DNA from: Lachnospiraceae bacterium NE2001
GTDB lineage: Bacteria > Bacillota > Clostridia > Lachnospirales > Lachnospiraceae
Direction: 5' to 3'
NCBI GenBank assembly: GCA_900110635.1
Contig: FOEK01000005.1
Coordinates: forward strand, 124,001 to 188,000
DNA length: 64,000 nt
In this document: piece by piece, positions 1 to 9,065 of the stretch
How positions within the stretch are numbered: the stretch's first letter is position 1
Layout of the letters: every line of letters starts with the position of its first letter
Translations under genes and position numbers: made by a program
Notes under the pieces: model-generated
Databases searched by the model: none
What the model was told of the DNA's origin: nothing
Seen by the model: only the letters and a program-made list of their open reading frames with translations

Positions 1-810
1 CTTCAGCTGGCTGGTTTTTTTGAACATTTCGATAATACTCGTATTCAGATATGTGGAAATGTAGAGCATGCCTATCTTGCTGATATGCATACAAGAGAGG
101 AGAATATTGAAATCTTCGATAAGCTGTTTAGCCACGGCATTCCTTGTCTTGTTTTTTGCCGTGATATAGAGCCTTATGATTTTATAATCGATGCAGGCAA
201 TAGACACGGTATTCCTGTTCTGACAAGTAGTGCCACGACATCATCATTTGTCCATGAAACAGTTAGATATCTTCACGAGGAGCTTGCTCCAAGGATATCT
301 ATGCACGCTGTTCTGGTCGATGTCTTTGGTGAAGGTCTGCTAATTATGGGAGATAGTGGCATTGGTAAAAGTGAGGCGGCGCTAGAACTTATTAAGAGAG
401 GTCATCGTCTGGTTGCAGATGATGTGGTGGAGATAAAAAGAATCAGTGATGAACAGCTGATAGGTCAGTCTCCAGAGATTACAAGACATTTTATAGAGCT
501 AAGAGGTATTGGTATCATAGATGTTAAGACCATGTTTGGTGTAGAATGTGTTAAGATATCTCAGCAGATCGATCTTGTAATTAAACTTGAAGAGTGGAAT
601 AAAGATGCTAATTATGATAGACTAGGTCTCTCTGATAATTATACAGAGATTCTAGGTACCAAGATAGTATCTCATTCGATTCCTATAAGACCAGGTCGAA
701 ATCTGGCTATTATTCTGGAATCGGCTGCGGTTAACCACAGACAAAAGAAGATGGGCTATAATGCGGCTCAGGAAATGTATAATAGAGTCACAAAAGGACT
801 TAAAGCATAA
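1..810 (+). CDS. hprK: HPr kinase/phosphorylase (5' end outside window)
   Basis: Phosphorylates and dephosphorylates a regulatory serine of HPr/Crh in the cytoplasm, and so controls catabolite repression in Firmicutes. The reading frame is open from base 1, and the first visible residues (LQLAGFFEHFDNTRIQICGN) match the HprK N-terminal domain, so the start lies upstream; about 40 residues of a usual ~310 are missing. The visible 269 residues hold the family's HAVLVDVFGEG segment, a Walker A loop GDSGIGKS near base 349, and the C-terminal SAAVNHRQKKMGYNAA helix. The stop is 10 bases before the ATG of the next gene, so they are co-transcribed. The Crh-like partner gene lies at 4631 in the same gene block. 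Identification is secure. Confidence 0.96.
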   Translation, partial: LQLAGFFEHFDNTRIQICGNVEHAYLADMHTREENIEIFDKLFSHGIPCLVFCRDIEPYDFIIDAGNRHGIPVLTSSATTSSFVHETVRYLHEELAPRISMHAVLVDVFGEGLLIMGDSGIGKSEAALELIKRGHRLVADDVVEIKRISDEQLIGQSPEITRHFIELRGIGIIDVKTMFGVECVKISQQIDLVIKLEEWNKDANYDRLGLSDNYTEILGTKIVSHSIPIRPGRNLAIILESAAVNHRQKKMGYNAAQEMYNRVTKGLKA

Positions 811-820
811 GGAGGAAGAT

Positions 821-1759
821 ATGGCAGAATATGTATTTGGAGTTGATATTGGAGGAACTACAGTAAAGCTGGGACTTTTTACCAGTGATGGAGAACTGTT
901 AGATAAATGGGAGATCACCACCAGAAAGGATGATGGTGGAGCGTACATCCTTAAGGATATAGCTGAGTCTGTAACAAATAAGATGACAGAAAAGAACATT
1001 GATAAGTCTGATGTTAAAGGCGTAGGAATGGGTGTTCCTGGTCCTGTAAAGGAAGATGGCACTGTTATGAAATGTGTAAATCTCGGCTGGGGTATGTTTA
1101 ATGCAGCTGAGGAATTATCCGGACTTCTTTCTCTACCTGTCAAGGCAGGAAATGATGCAAATGTTGCAGCTCTTGGCGAATACTGGCAGGGCGGTGGAAA
1201 GGATTACAAATGCGTAATCATGGTAACACTTGGAACAGGCGTTGGTGGTGGTATCATAAATGAAGGCAAGATTGTTGCTGGTGTAAATGGAGCTGGCGGT
1301 GAGATTGGACATATGACTATAGATCTTGATGAGCAGGATACTTGTAACTGCGGCAAGAAGGGATGTCTGGAGCAGTATGCCTCGGCTACTGGAATAGTTC
1401 GTCTGGCAAATCGTGGTCTTAATGCGACAGATAAACCTTCAAAGCTTAGAGATATTGAGTCTATCACTGCAAAGGATATCTTTGATGCGGCTAAGGAAGG
1501 TGATGAAGTTGCTCAGAGTCTTGTTGAGGAACACGGAAAGCGTCTGGGTTATGCACTTGCAAATGTAGCTTGTGTTGTAGATCCTGAGGTTTTTGTTATT
1601 GGTGGCGGAGTGTCAAAGGCAGGTTCTATTCTTATTGAAACAACTAAGAAATACTATCAGGAGTATGCATTCCATGCTTGTAGATCAGCGGCTTTCGAGC
1701 TTGCTACATTGGGGAATGATGCGGGCATATATGGTGCGGCTGCTTCTGTGATTTTGTAA
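821..1759 (+). CDS. glk: ROK-family glucokinase
   Basis: Probably phosphorylates glucose with ATP to glucose 6-phosphate. The 312-residue protein starts at the ATG behind GGAGGAAG (811-818); an in-frame ATG 60 bases upstream lies inside hprK and has no ribosome site. It shows the N-terminal phosphate loop DIGGTTVKLG, the catalytic Asp in GNDANVAALGE, LGTGVGGG, EIGH, and the ROK zinc motif CNCGKKGCLE, which separates it from ROK repressors; there is no N-terminal helix-turn-helix. It lies directly after hprK. Glucose as substrate is inferred from family; another hexose such as ManNAc is possible. Confidence 0.9.
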   Translation: MAEYVFGVDIGGTTVKLGLFTSDGELLDKWEITTRKDDGGAYILKDIAESVTNKMTEKNIDKSDVKGVGMGVPGPVKEDGTVMKCVNLGWGMFNAAEELSGLLSLPVKAGNDANVAALGEYWQGGGKDYKCVIMVTLGTGVGGGIINEGKIVAGVNGAGGEIGHMTIDLDEQDTCNCGKKGCLEQYASATGIVRLANRGLNATDKPSKLRDIESITAKDIFDAAKEGDEVAQSLVEEHGKRLGYALANVACVVDPEVFVIGGGVSKAGSILIETTKKYYQEYAFHACRSAAFELATLGNDAGIYGAAASVIL

Positions 1760-1822
1760 TCTAGTATAAATTAACATATAAACCTACTAAACCGAATATT
1801 TTTTAACCATTTTTACGAATTG

Positions 1823-1868
1823 AAAAAAAAGACTCTATAATGTACTATTATATGGAGTCTTTTTTTTA
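1823..1868 (+). terminator. Intrinsic terminator after glk
   Basis: A-run, then GACTCTATA paired with TATGGAGTC (one G-U pair), then eight T. The A-run on the left makes it usable on both strands. It separates hprK-glk from murB. Confidence 0.85.
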
Positions 1869-1895
1869 TGCGTTTTGGCGCGTATGGAGAAATGA

Positions 1896-2768
1896 ATGGA
1901 TTATATATATTTGGAAAACGAAAGCATGTCTCGTCACTCTACCTTTAAGGCTGGTGGAAATGTGGCTGAGATGTATATTGTTTCGTCTATAGATGGACTT
2001 AAAGAGGTCCTTGACATATGTAAACTGAATAATAAGAATCCTATGATCCTAGGAAATGGAAGCAATATTCTGGTTTCTGATAAGGGCATCGAAGGACCTG
2101 TGATCATACTTGGTGAAGGCTTTGATGAGATCTCTGTGGATGGTGAGTTTATTAAGGCTGGCGCAGCTGCTATGCTGTCAAGATTTGCCAGAACAGCTTA
2201 TGAGAATGGTCTTTCTGGTGCAGAGTTTGCTTCTGGAATTCCTGGAACGGTAGGTGGCGCAATTTATATGAATGCCGGAGCCTATGGCGGTGAGATGAAG
2301 GACATCGTTGTCAGTGTTGATGCGTTGAAGGATGGAAAGCTTGTTTCGTTTGATTCTGACGAGATGGACTTCTCATATAGACATAGTATTGTTCAGGAAA
2401 CTGACATGATCATTCTGGGTATGACTACAAAACTTATACCTGGAGATAAAACAGAGATTCTTGCTAAAATGGATGATTTTAATTCCAGAAGGAGAGATAA
2501 ACAACCTCTCGAATACCCAAGTGCTGGTTCTACCTTTAAAAGGCCGGAGGGGTATTTTGCAGGAAAGCTTATTATGGACAGCGGACTTGCTGGGGAGAAA
2601 GTCGGCGGAGCTATGGTTAGCGAAAAACACTGTGGCTTTATCATAAACTATGATAATGCAACAGCTACTGACATATATAATCTTATAAAGAAGGTTCAAT
2701 CTGTTGTTCTTGAAAAACAGGGTGTGATGCTTGAAACTGAAGTGAGACTTATCGGTGATTTTGAGTAG
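1896..2768 (+). CDS. murB: UDP-N-acetylenolpyruvoylglucosamine reductase
   Basis: Reduces UDP-GlcNAc-enolpyruvate to UDP-MurNAc with NADPH and FAD, the second committed step of peptidoglycan synthesis. The 290-residue protein has the FAD-binding segments SRHSTFKAGG (near residue 12) and LGNGSNILVSDKG, the substrate loop SGIPGTVGGAIYMNAGAYG, the catalytic-serine segment PSAGSTFKRPEG, and the C-terminal catalytic Glu in LETEVRLIG. The N-terminus is a little short for the family. The start follows GGAGA (1886-1890); no better upstream start exists because a terminator lies there. It precedes rapZ by 44 bases. Confidence 0.95.
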   Translation: MDYIYLENESMSRHSTFKAGGNVAEMYIVSSIDGLKEVLDICKLNNKNPMILGNGSNILVSDKGIEGPVIILGEGFDEISVDGEFIKAGAAAMLSRFARTAYENGLSGAEFASGIPGTVGGAIYMNAGAYGGEMKDIVVSVDALKDGKLVSFDSDEMDFSYRHSIVQETDMIILGMTTKLIPGDKTEILAKMDDFNSRRRDKQPLEYPSAGSTFKRPEGYFAGKLIMDSGLAGEKVGGAMVSEKHCGFIINYDNATATDIYNLIKKVQSVVLEKQGVMLETEVRLIGDFE

Positions 2769-2812
2769 CCTGATAGTTGAATGTAAATGTTCTATTAAGG
2801 GGTGATACGCTG

Positions 2813-3694
2813 ATGCGTTTTGTTATTGTAACCGGAATGAGCGGTGCTGGAAAAACTACTGTGTTAAAGGCATTAGAGGATACAGGTTTTTTCTGTGTGG
2901 ATAATCTGCCTGTTCCACTTATTACAAAGTTTGTTGAGCTTACCAGTGATAATGATTTTACTAACGACAAGGTTGCTGTTGGAATAGATATAAGAAGTGG
3001 TGAGTCACTACCTGAACTTAAGAGTATACTGAATAGTATGCGTGAGAATAAGTTTAACTTTGAGATTCTTTATCTTGATGCTACAAGCAAGGTTCTGGTC
3101 AAAAGATACAAAGAAACCAGACGTGAACATCCACTTGCCAGAGGAGGAAAGCTGAATGATGGCATCGAGAAGGAACGAGCTGAGATAGCATTTCTTGAAA
3201 AGATGGCTGATTATACCATCGATACATCTTCGCTGCTTACAAGAGAATTAAAATCCGAGGTTCTTAAGATATTTGCTAAGGACAAGGATTACAACAATAT
3301 GATAGTCACGATTATGTCCTTTGGATATAAGTTTGGAATACCACAGGATGCTGACTATGTCTTTGATGTGAGGTTTATGCCAAATCCTTATTATGAAGAG
3401 AATCTTCGTAGGAAGACTGGTAATGATCAGGAAATCAGAGACTATGTCATGAGTACTCCGGAGAGTAAATATTTTCTTGAAAGTCTTTCGGAAATGATGA
3501 CATTTCTAGTAAAGGAAAATACTGAGAAGGAAGACAGACATCAGTTGGTTATAGCTATTGGCTGTACTGGTGGCAGACACAGGTCTGTGACGGTTGCTAA
3601 TGAACTCTATGAGAGACTTCTAGATCTTCCGTACTCATTTAGAGTGTTCCATAGAGATATAATAAATGATTCCTATGTAAAGGGTGAGCTGTAA
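2813..3694 (+). CDS. rapZ: RNase adapter / nucleotide-binding protein RapZ (YvcJ)
   Basis: P-loop protein of the RapZ/YvcJ family. The E. coli homologue controls glucosamine-6-phosphate synthase through small RNAs; the Firmicutes homologue binds nucleotides and its role is less clear. The 293-residue protein starts MRFVIVTGMSGAGKTT with Walker A at residues 8-15, followed by DNLP. The C-terminal domain has FGYKFGIPQDADYVFDVRFMPNP-type sequence and GCTGGRHRSV, the likely phosphate-binding cradle. The ATG at 2813 follows AAGGGGTGAT; an ATG 36 bases upstream lacks a site. Its stop overlaps the whiA start by one base, so the two are coupled. Confidence 0.94.
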   Translation: MRFVIVTGMSGAGKTTVLKALEDTGFFCVDNLPVPLITKFVELTSDNDFTNDKVAVGIDIRSGESLPELKSILNSMRENKFNFEILYLDATSKVLVKRYKETRREHPLARGGKLNDGIEKERAEIAFLEKMADYTIDTSSLLTRELKSEVLKIFAKDKDYNNMIVTIMSFGYKFGIPQDADYVFDVRFMPNPYYEENLRRKTGNDQEIRDYVMSTPESKYFLESLSEMMTFLVKENTEKEDRHQLVIAIGCTGGRHRSVTVANELYERLLDLPYSFRVFHRDIINDSYVKGEL

Positions 3695-4611
3695 TGTCAT
3701 TTAGCGCGGATTTAAAGAACGAGCTTCAAAGAGAATTGCCCAAGAGTATACATTGCAGGCTTGCACTTCTGGCTGGATATATTTCTATAAATGGTCGCGT
3801 GGAAGAGTATCAGGGCGATACTGTTCTGGCAATCAGAGTTGATAGTGATGGCATAGAAGATTATATCTCCAGGCTTCTGAACATTTGTGCTGACATTTCA
3901 AGAGATAATCTTGTTAGTCAAAATGAGAAGAAACATCACAGAAAGCTTATTGTTACAGAAGCAGATGATCTTGATATTTTGTATTCCAGACTAAAGCTCA
4001 GGGCTGCTGGTACAAGACTTAAAGTTGATAATCTCATATCTCAGAGGGAGTGCTGTAAAAGGTCATATCTTAAAGGTGCATTTCTTGCGGGAGGATCCAT
4101 TGGAAGTCCTGAGAAATCTTATCAGATGGAGATAGCGGCTCTTTCTTCAGAAGAGGCTGAAAGACTTACAGAAATACTGGGGCTCAGAGAACTTAAATCA
4201 AGTATTGTTGAGCATCGAGATAGATTTATTGTATATATCAAGGACGGAGATACCATATCTGATGTTCTTGGACTCATAGGAGCTTCTGCTTCGCTGCTCG
4301 AGTTTGAAAATATACGTATTCTGAAGGCGATAAGAAATGACGTCAACAGAGAAGTAAACTGTGACGCAGCAAATATGGCTAAGATAGCTAAATCCTCAGC
4401 TAAACAGTTGGAGGATATAGAATATATAAGAGACACTGCAGGTCTTGACACATTACCTGATGGCTTAAAACAGATGGCGGAGATTCGTTTAGAGTACCCC
4501 TATTATTCTCTAAAGGAGTTAGGAGATGTATTTTCACCGCCGCTTGGAAAATCAGGTGTGAGTCACAGACTAAGGAAGCTGAGCCAGATAGCGGCGAGGC
4601 TTAGAGGTTAG
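3694..4611 (+). CDS. whiA: DNA-binding protein WhiA
   Basis: WhiA is a sporulation regulator in Streptomyces and affects division and chromosome segregation in Bacillus. The 305-residue protein has the N-terminal segment MSFSADLKNEL, a LAGLIDADG-homing-endonuclease-like middle (LKGAFLAGGSIGSPEKSYQ near residue 125), and a C-terminal helix-turn-helix ending in GKSGVSHRLRKL. The start overlaps the rapZ stop by one base (TAATG). In Bacillus subtilis yvcK (glmR) lies between rapZ and whiA; here the two overlap and no such gene fits. The Crh-like gene follows after 19 bases. Confidence 0.95.
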   Translation: MSFSADLKNELQRELPKSIHCRLALLAGYISINGRVEEYQGDTVLAIRVDSDGIEDYISRLLNICADISRDNLVSQNEKKHHRKLIVTEADDLDILYSRLKLRAAGTRLKVDNLISQRECCKRSYLKGAFLAGGSIGSPEKSYQMEIAALSSEEAERLTEILGLRELKSSIVEHRDRFIVYIKDGDTISDVLGLIGASASLLEFENIRILKAIRNDVNREVNCDAANMAKIAKSSAKQLEDIEYIRDTAGLDTLPDGLKQMAEIRLEYPYYSLKELGDVFSPPLGKSGVSHRLRKLSQIAARLRG

Positions 4612-4630
4612 TATAAAGGAGAGAAAGATT

Positions 4631-4897
4631 ATGGCAAACAAAAAATTCACAGTAAATATTCCTGAGTTTGACGAGGCTCGTCCTGTTGCAGAGATAGTAC
4701 AGACAGCTAGTCAGTTTGAAAGCTCTATATATCTGGTATCAGGTACTAAGAGAATCAATGCAAAGAGCATTATGGGAATGATGAGCCTTGGTCTTTGCAA
4801 CAATGAGGAGATTGAGATTGATGCCGATGGTCCAGACGAGAATGAGGCAATAAATGCTATAATTAATTATATGAATCCGGAGTGCAAATCAGAGTAA
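4631..4897 (+). CDS. crh: HPr-like protein of Crh type (Glu at position 15, Ser46 kept)
   Basis: Small HPr-fold protein of 88 residues, the likely target of HprK. Position 15, the histidine phosphorylated by PTS enzyme I in true HPr, is Glu (FDEARPV, E15), so it cannot carry phosphate to sugar transporters. The regulatory serine is exactly at position 46 (NAKSIMGMM). This is the Crh arrangement (Bacillus Crh has Gln15), implying a regulatory role with CcpA in carbon repression. It follows whiA, as crh does in Bacillus. The ribosome site is AAAGGAGAG. The fold and residue calls are direct; the CcpA link is inferred. It could have diverged independently from HPr. Confidence 0.88.
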   Translation: MANKKFTVNIPEFDEARPVAEIVQTASQFESSIYLVSGTKRINAKSIMGMMSLGLCNNEEIEIDADGPDENEAINAIINYMNPECKSE

Positions 4898-4904
4898 CTA
4901 GCAT

Positions 4905-4933
4905 TTGCCCTCACTCTATAAGTATGATATAAT
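4905..4933 (+). promoter_or_regulatory. Sigma-A promoter for the TPR gene
   Basis: TTGCCC (4905-4910), 17-base spacer, TATAAT (4928-4933), with an extended TG two bases upstream of the -10. It begins just after the crh stop. Confidence 0.75.
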
Positions 4934-4976
4934 ACTAAAGTTAAATGTTTTATTCATATTGTTTGGAGGAATTAAT

Positions 4977-7697
4977 ATGGGTTTTTTCAGCAACCTGAAG
5001 GATAAAGTTGCATCTCTTTCCCCTTTTGGCGGAGGCAAGAAGTCCAATAAGAGTACTGTTGAACTTCAGTATGATAAGGCTATGAATCTCTTTGAGAATG
5101 CAAATGGTATAGATGCCATAGAAATACTCGAGGGAATAGCTGATATTGGAATAAATGAACAAAGTTATAAGCAACTTGGTCTGGACGCTCTTAAGGTTTT
5201 GAGTGAATTTTTTGAAAAGGGCGAGTACAGTAATTCAAAGACCGAGAAGGATCTAAGCAAGGCGGCTACATATCTTGAGAAGCATGCAAATCTGTCAAAT
5301 GATTCTGAAGTAATCTATAAAGCAGCAAAGATGTATCTCGAAGCACAGAACTTCTCTAAGGCCATCAGCCTTTTTGAGAAGGCAGCTAATGCTGGTGTTA
5401 AGTCTGCTTATATGAATCTTGGTTCTATATATGAGAATGGTCTCTGTAAGGTTGATGAATATGGTAACAAGAGTGAGTTTGTTGTTCCTGTGGATCTTGA
5501 CAGAGCTATGGCTTGGTACAAGCAGCTTTCTGATCTTGGCGATGAGAATGCTATGAAAGCCTATGATAGAGTAGAGTATGCCAGCCAGCATACGGATTCT
5601 CTTGAGTTCGAAGAGAAGGATAAGCTCTATACAGAGATATCTGAGAAGCGTAAGGAAAAAGGCAAGGAGCCTAGATATAAGATTATAGATCCTGCACTCC
5701 TTCAGTATCAGTATACCTATGTTCATAACCAGGTTGATGGATATATCCACAAGCTGCCAAAGGACTGGGTAAAAACAATAAATGAAGAGACAGATGAGGA
5801 GTATTATGCTCCGAATCTTACTTATAAAGATTTTGAGATGTATGTCAGCTATGATAGTATTCCAAGAGAGTCCAAGAAGACACTTGAGAACTATCTGAGA
5901 TACTGCAATGATGCTTTTGAAGAAGAGCTTCAGTTGAAGTCATACATTACCGAGTATGCAGACGGTATCTGTACAACCTTCTATCATAAGGAAATGAACA
6001 AGGGTATCGTTACATTTGCTTTCTATCAGGGACGTCGTCTCGCTTGTATGAGATTCGTGTGTGCGACAATGGAGATTATTGAGCAGTACGAGGAAATCAT
6101 TTTCGAGACAGCTAACTCATTTGCATTTGTAAATCCTACTCGTGTAAGTGATCAGAGTCTTAACCGTAAGGATAATCAGTATTACAGTGAAGCTGTATAT
6201 TGCTATTATCTTGAGGACTATGAAGGCGCCATGACCAATGCAAAACAGGCACTTAAGCTTGGTTCTATAAAGGCTTCATATCTTCTGATCGATCTTTATT
6301 ATGATAAAGATTCACCTTATCGTGATATTGATAAAACAATCAGTTATGCACAGCAGTTGTTTGAGGCTACAAAGGATCCGGATCTGGCATTCCTTATTGG
6401 TAACATTTATGATCAGGAACGTAAGGATTATTCGAAGGCTCTTAAGTGGTATGAGGATGCAAACAGACTAGGACATAAGAGAGTTCCATTTTACCTTGGT
6501 AGATTCTATTATTACGGACTTCTTTCAACTGGCCGAGATGGTGATAAGGCGCTTAAGTTCTTCCAGCAGGCACAGGCAAATGGTATCTCAGAGGCTGATG
6601 CTTATATCAACGATATCAAGGATCTTCACGGTGAGAGTCTCCAGAGTGCTGTAGATAAGTGGGAGAGGGCCGTAAAGGCTGGCTCTGGTGCTACAGCTCT
6701 TAAGGTTGCACTTATGAAGCAGGCTCAGGTATTCTATATTGCTAATGAATATGAGATTGAGAAGGCCTTTCTTGAAGCACTGGGACTCGGAAGCACTCAG
6801 GCTGCTTATGAGCTTGGTAAGATTTATGAGAGACAGGAGCTTCTTCCTGATTTCCAGGGTGAGAAGAAGTCTATTAAGTATTTTGAGAAAGCATTTGACA
6901 GTAACTTTGAAGATTTCGATAAGGTTAATCTGTACAAAGTTATTGAGTATAAAGAGTCCAAGGGCGAGACTGAAGAAGAAGTTATTAACCTCTATATGAA
7001 GAATGCAGCTATGGCTTATGAGCCAGCTGTTGATAAGATAGTTGAGAAGGTTAAGTATCGTACTCCTCAGATATCAGAGCTCTACAGTGTGCTTATGAGC
7101 ACAGCTGAGGGCGGTGATGATGCAGCTATTATCTGTATGCACAAGCTTGAAAAAGCATTTCCAGATCTTGTTATTACAGAACCTAAGCCTGATCAGAAGA
7201 TTATTGAGAATAAGTTCTTCAGACTTGTTGTTCCAAGAGCTTCAGTTAATAACATAGAGGATGATGGAGGAACCATCAAGATTGCGGATTCAGTAATCGA
7301 GTTTGCTGTTGCTGAGCTTCCTATTAAGGTTGAGACTGAAGAGGATTATCTCAAGATTTACAAGCTGATCCTTTCTGAGTATCTGCCGGATAATAATGCA
7401 GAAGTAATCATTGCTAATTCCAGAATGATAGGTTCTGGTATGCGTGAAGAGAAGGATAATGTACACAGCTTCAGTATCCTCCTTATCAGTTCCAAGAACC
7501 AGTATCTGTTCAAGCTTTCATCTAAGGATCGTCGCCAGATGATTTCATTTAAGGATGAGCTTATACAGATTGCTAAGTCTCTTGTTGAGACTGGTGAGAT
7601 TTATGTATCTGAAGATGGCTCAAGAAGAAATATTGGTCTTGCTGCTATGCTTCATGCTACTGATGGTGGATTCCTTTCAATTGGTAAGGCTGACTAG
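4977..7697 (+). CDS. Large TPR/Sel1-like repeat protein
   Basis: A 906-residue protein with no signal peptide or membrane segment, so probably cytoplasmic. Helical repeats of Sel1/TPR type recur, for example AISLFEKAANAGVKSAYMNL, ALKWYEDANRLGHKRVPFYL and ALKFFQQAQANGISEADAYI, covering roughly residues 50-210 and 420-720. Between them (about 250-420) and at the end (about 740-906) are non-repeat domains I do not recognise. The start follows GGAGGAAT; an upstream in-frame ATG at 4905 lies on the promoter. It has its own promoter and ends just before the FMN riboswitch, so it is probably monocistronic. Such repeats usually scaffold protein complexes; the specific role is unknown. Confidence 0.8.
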   Translation: MGFFSNLKDKVASLSPFGGGKKSNKSTVELQYDKAMNLFENANGIDAIEILEGIADIGINEQSYKQLGLDALKVLSEFFEKGEYSNSKTEKDLSKAATYLEKHANLSNDSEVIYKAAKMYLEAQNFSKAISLFEKAANAGVKSAYMNLGSIYENGLCKVDEYGNKSEFVVPVDLDRAMAWYKQLSDLGDENAMKAYDRVEYASQHTDSLEFEEKDKLYTEISEKRKEKGKEPRYKIIDPALLQYQYTYVHNQVDGYIHKLPKDWVKTINEETDEEYYAPNLTYKDFEMYVSYDSIPRESKKTLENYLRYCNDAFEEELQLKSYITEYADGICTTFYHKEMNKGIVTFAFYQGRRLACMRFVCATMEIIEQYEEIIFETANSFAFVNPTRVSDQSLNRKDNQYYSEAVYCYYLEDYEGAMTNAKQALKLGSIKASYLLIDLYYDKDSPYRDIDKTISYAQQLFEATKDPDLAFLIGNIYDQERKDYSKALKWYEDANRLGHKRVPFYLGRFYYYGLLSTGRDGDKALKFFQQAQANGISEADAYINDIKDLHGESLQSAVDKWERAVKAGSGATALKVALMKQAQVFYIANEYEIEKAFLEALGLGSTQAAYELGKIYERQELLPDFQGEKKSIKYFEKAFDSNFEDFDKVNLYKVIEYKESKGETEEEVINLYMKNAAMAYEPAVDKIVEKVKYRTPQISELYSVLMSTAEGGDDAAIICMHKLEKAFPDLVITEPKPDQKIIENKFFRLVVPRASVNNIEDDGGTIKIADSVIEFAVAELPIKVETEEDYLKIYKLILSEYLPDNNAEVIIANSRMIGSGMREEKDNVHSFSILLISSKNQYLFKLSSKDRRQMISFKDELIQIAKSLVETGEIYVSEDGSRRNIGLAAMLHATDGGFLSIGKAD

Positions 7698-7718
7698 TAT
7701 TGATTTGTAATTTAATAT

Positions 7719-7826
7719 ATCTCAGGGCAGGGTGTGATTCCCTACCGGCGGTATAGCCCGCGAGCCTTTTTGGCAGATCTTGTGTGATTCAAGAGCCGAC
7801 AGTAAAGTCTGGACGAAAGAGATGAA
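7719..7826 (+). promoter_or_regulatory. FMN riboswitch (RFN element)
   Basis: Matches the conserved RFN core: AGGGCAGGGTG, ATTCCCTACCGGCGGT, AGCCCGCGAGCC, a variable arm, GATTCAAGAGCCGACAGT, AGTCTGGACGAAAGAGAT. The closing stem P1 is ATCTC (7719-7723) with GAGAT (7819-7823). It precedes a terminator and the rib operon, the standard arrangement in which FMN binding stops transcription. Confidence 0.96.
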
Positions 7827-7849
7827 TATTTAAAGTTGTTTTGTTTTTT

Positions 7850-7884
7850 AAGCCCTGAGTTTTATTGCTCAGGGCTTATTTTTT
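7850..7884 (+). terminator. FMN-controlled terminator of the rib operon
   Basis: AGCCCTGAG (7851-7859) pairs with CTCAGGGCT (7868-7876), followed by a T-rich tail. The left arm can also pair with CTCAGGGC at 7721-7728 in the riboswitch, giving an evident antiterminator. Confidence 0.88.
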
Positions 7885-7933
7885 CATTATGTAATTATGG
7901 CTAAATATGACGGAATAAGGAGACGGAATAGAT

Positions 7934-9061
7934 ATGAGTTATGATAAGAAGTATATGGAGAGGGCTATAGAACTGGCCAAGAAGGGGGTAGGTGCTGTTA
8001 ATCCAAATCCACTTGTGGGTGCGGTAATTGTGAAGGATGAAAAGGTTATTGGAGAGGGGTATCATACAAAGTATGGAGAGTTACACGCAGAACGTGAGGC
8101 TCTTGCTGATGCTGAGATACGTGGTGAGGATGTAAAGGGAGCTGAGATGTATGTTACCCTGGAACCTTGTTCGCATACTGGAAAGCAGCCTCCGTGTACT
8201 GAGGCAATAATTGAGTCTGGAATTAAGAGAGTATATGTAGGTTCCAACGATCCTAATCCTCTAGTGGCTGGTAATGGCATCTGGCAGCTTCGCACGGCTG
8301 AGGTTGAGGTCGTTACTAATTGTATGAAGGATGAGTGTGATGCACTTAATACTGTGTTTTTTCATTATATAACTACTAATACGCCTTATGTGGTATATAA
8401 ATATGCTATGACTATGGACGGTAAGATATGCACGGAAACGGGAGAGAGTCAGTGGATTTCGAATGAATCATCCAGGAATAGAGTTCAGTCTTATCGAAAT
8501 GAATTAATGGCCATAATGGTTGGTATAGAAACAGTACTTGCTGATGATCCGCTTCTTAGCTGCCGCTTACCGCAGTCAGATGATACTGTTATCAGAAATC
8601 CTATACGAATAATTCTTGATAGTGATCTTAGAATTCCTATGGATTCTAAAATTGTAGAGACAGGTAAAGAAATAAAGACTTATATTGCTTCTCTTTCTGA
8701 AAATGAGAAGAAAAATCGCCATAAGATTAGAGAGCTTAAGGATAAAGGAATAGGTACTTTGCTTATTCCTGCTGATGATAGAGGCAAGATAGGACTTGCC
8801 AAGTTGATGTCCCAGCTTGGAAAGATGCATATAGACGGTATACTTCTTGAAGGCGGTGGTACACTTGCCTGGAGTATGATCAATGAAGGCTATGTTAACG
8901 AGGTAAGAGCCTTTATTGCTCCAAAGATTTTTGGAGGAAAAAATGCTAAAACACCAGTTGCAGGAAAGGGTATAGACAGTATAGAACTAGCAAAGACATT
9001 TTCACTAACTGAGCTTGAAAACATAGACGGTGACATTTTTGCTCGATATATAAAAGGATGA
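7934..9061 (+). CDS. ribD: Bifunctional riboflavin biosynthesis deaminase/reductase
   Basis: Deaminates and then reduces the pyrimidine intermediate made from GTP in riboflavin synthesis. The 375-residue protein has an N-terminal cytidine-deaminase-like domain with zinc ligands in HAEREAL (near residue 54) and PCSHTGKQPPC, and a C-terminal reductase domain from about residue 148 (YAMTMDGKICTETGESQWI; ILLEGGGTLAWSMI). The ribosome site AAGGAGA precedes the ATG. It is first in ribD-ribE-ribBA-ribH, the Bacillus order, and under the FMN riboswitch. Confidence 0.96.
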   Translation: MSYDKKYMERAIELAKKGVGAVNPNPLVGAVIVKDEKVIGEGYHTKYGELHAEREALADAEIRGEDVKGAEMYVTLEPCSHTGKQPPCTEAIIESGIKRVYVGSNDPNPLVAGNGIWQLRTAEVEVVTNCMKDECDALNTVFFHYITTNTPYVVYKYAMTMDGKICTETGESQWISNESSRNRVQSYRNELMAIMVGIETVLADDPLLSCRLPQSDDTVIRNPIRIILDSDLRIPMDSKIVETGKEIKTYIASLSENEKKNRHKIRELKDKGIGTLLIPADDRGKIGLAKLMSQLGKMHIDGILLEGGGTLAWSMINEGYVNEVRAFIAPKIFGGKNAKTPVAGKGIDSIELAKTFSLTELENIDGDIFARYIKG

Positions 9062-9065
9062 CAAT

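Noticed and set aside
652-1143. Minus-strand 163-residue frame opposite hprK/glk
   Set aside because: Both plus-strand genes are unmistakable and the antisense product has no recognisable features.
4905-4976. Upstream extension of the TPR protein (start at 4905)
   Set aside because: The region carries the promoter, and the GGAGGAAT site points to 4977.
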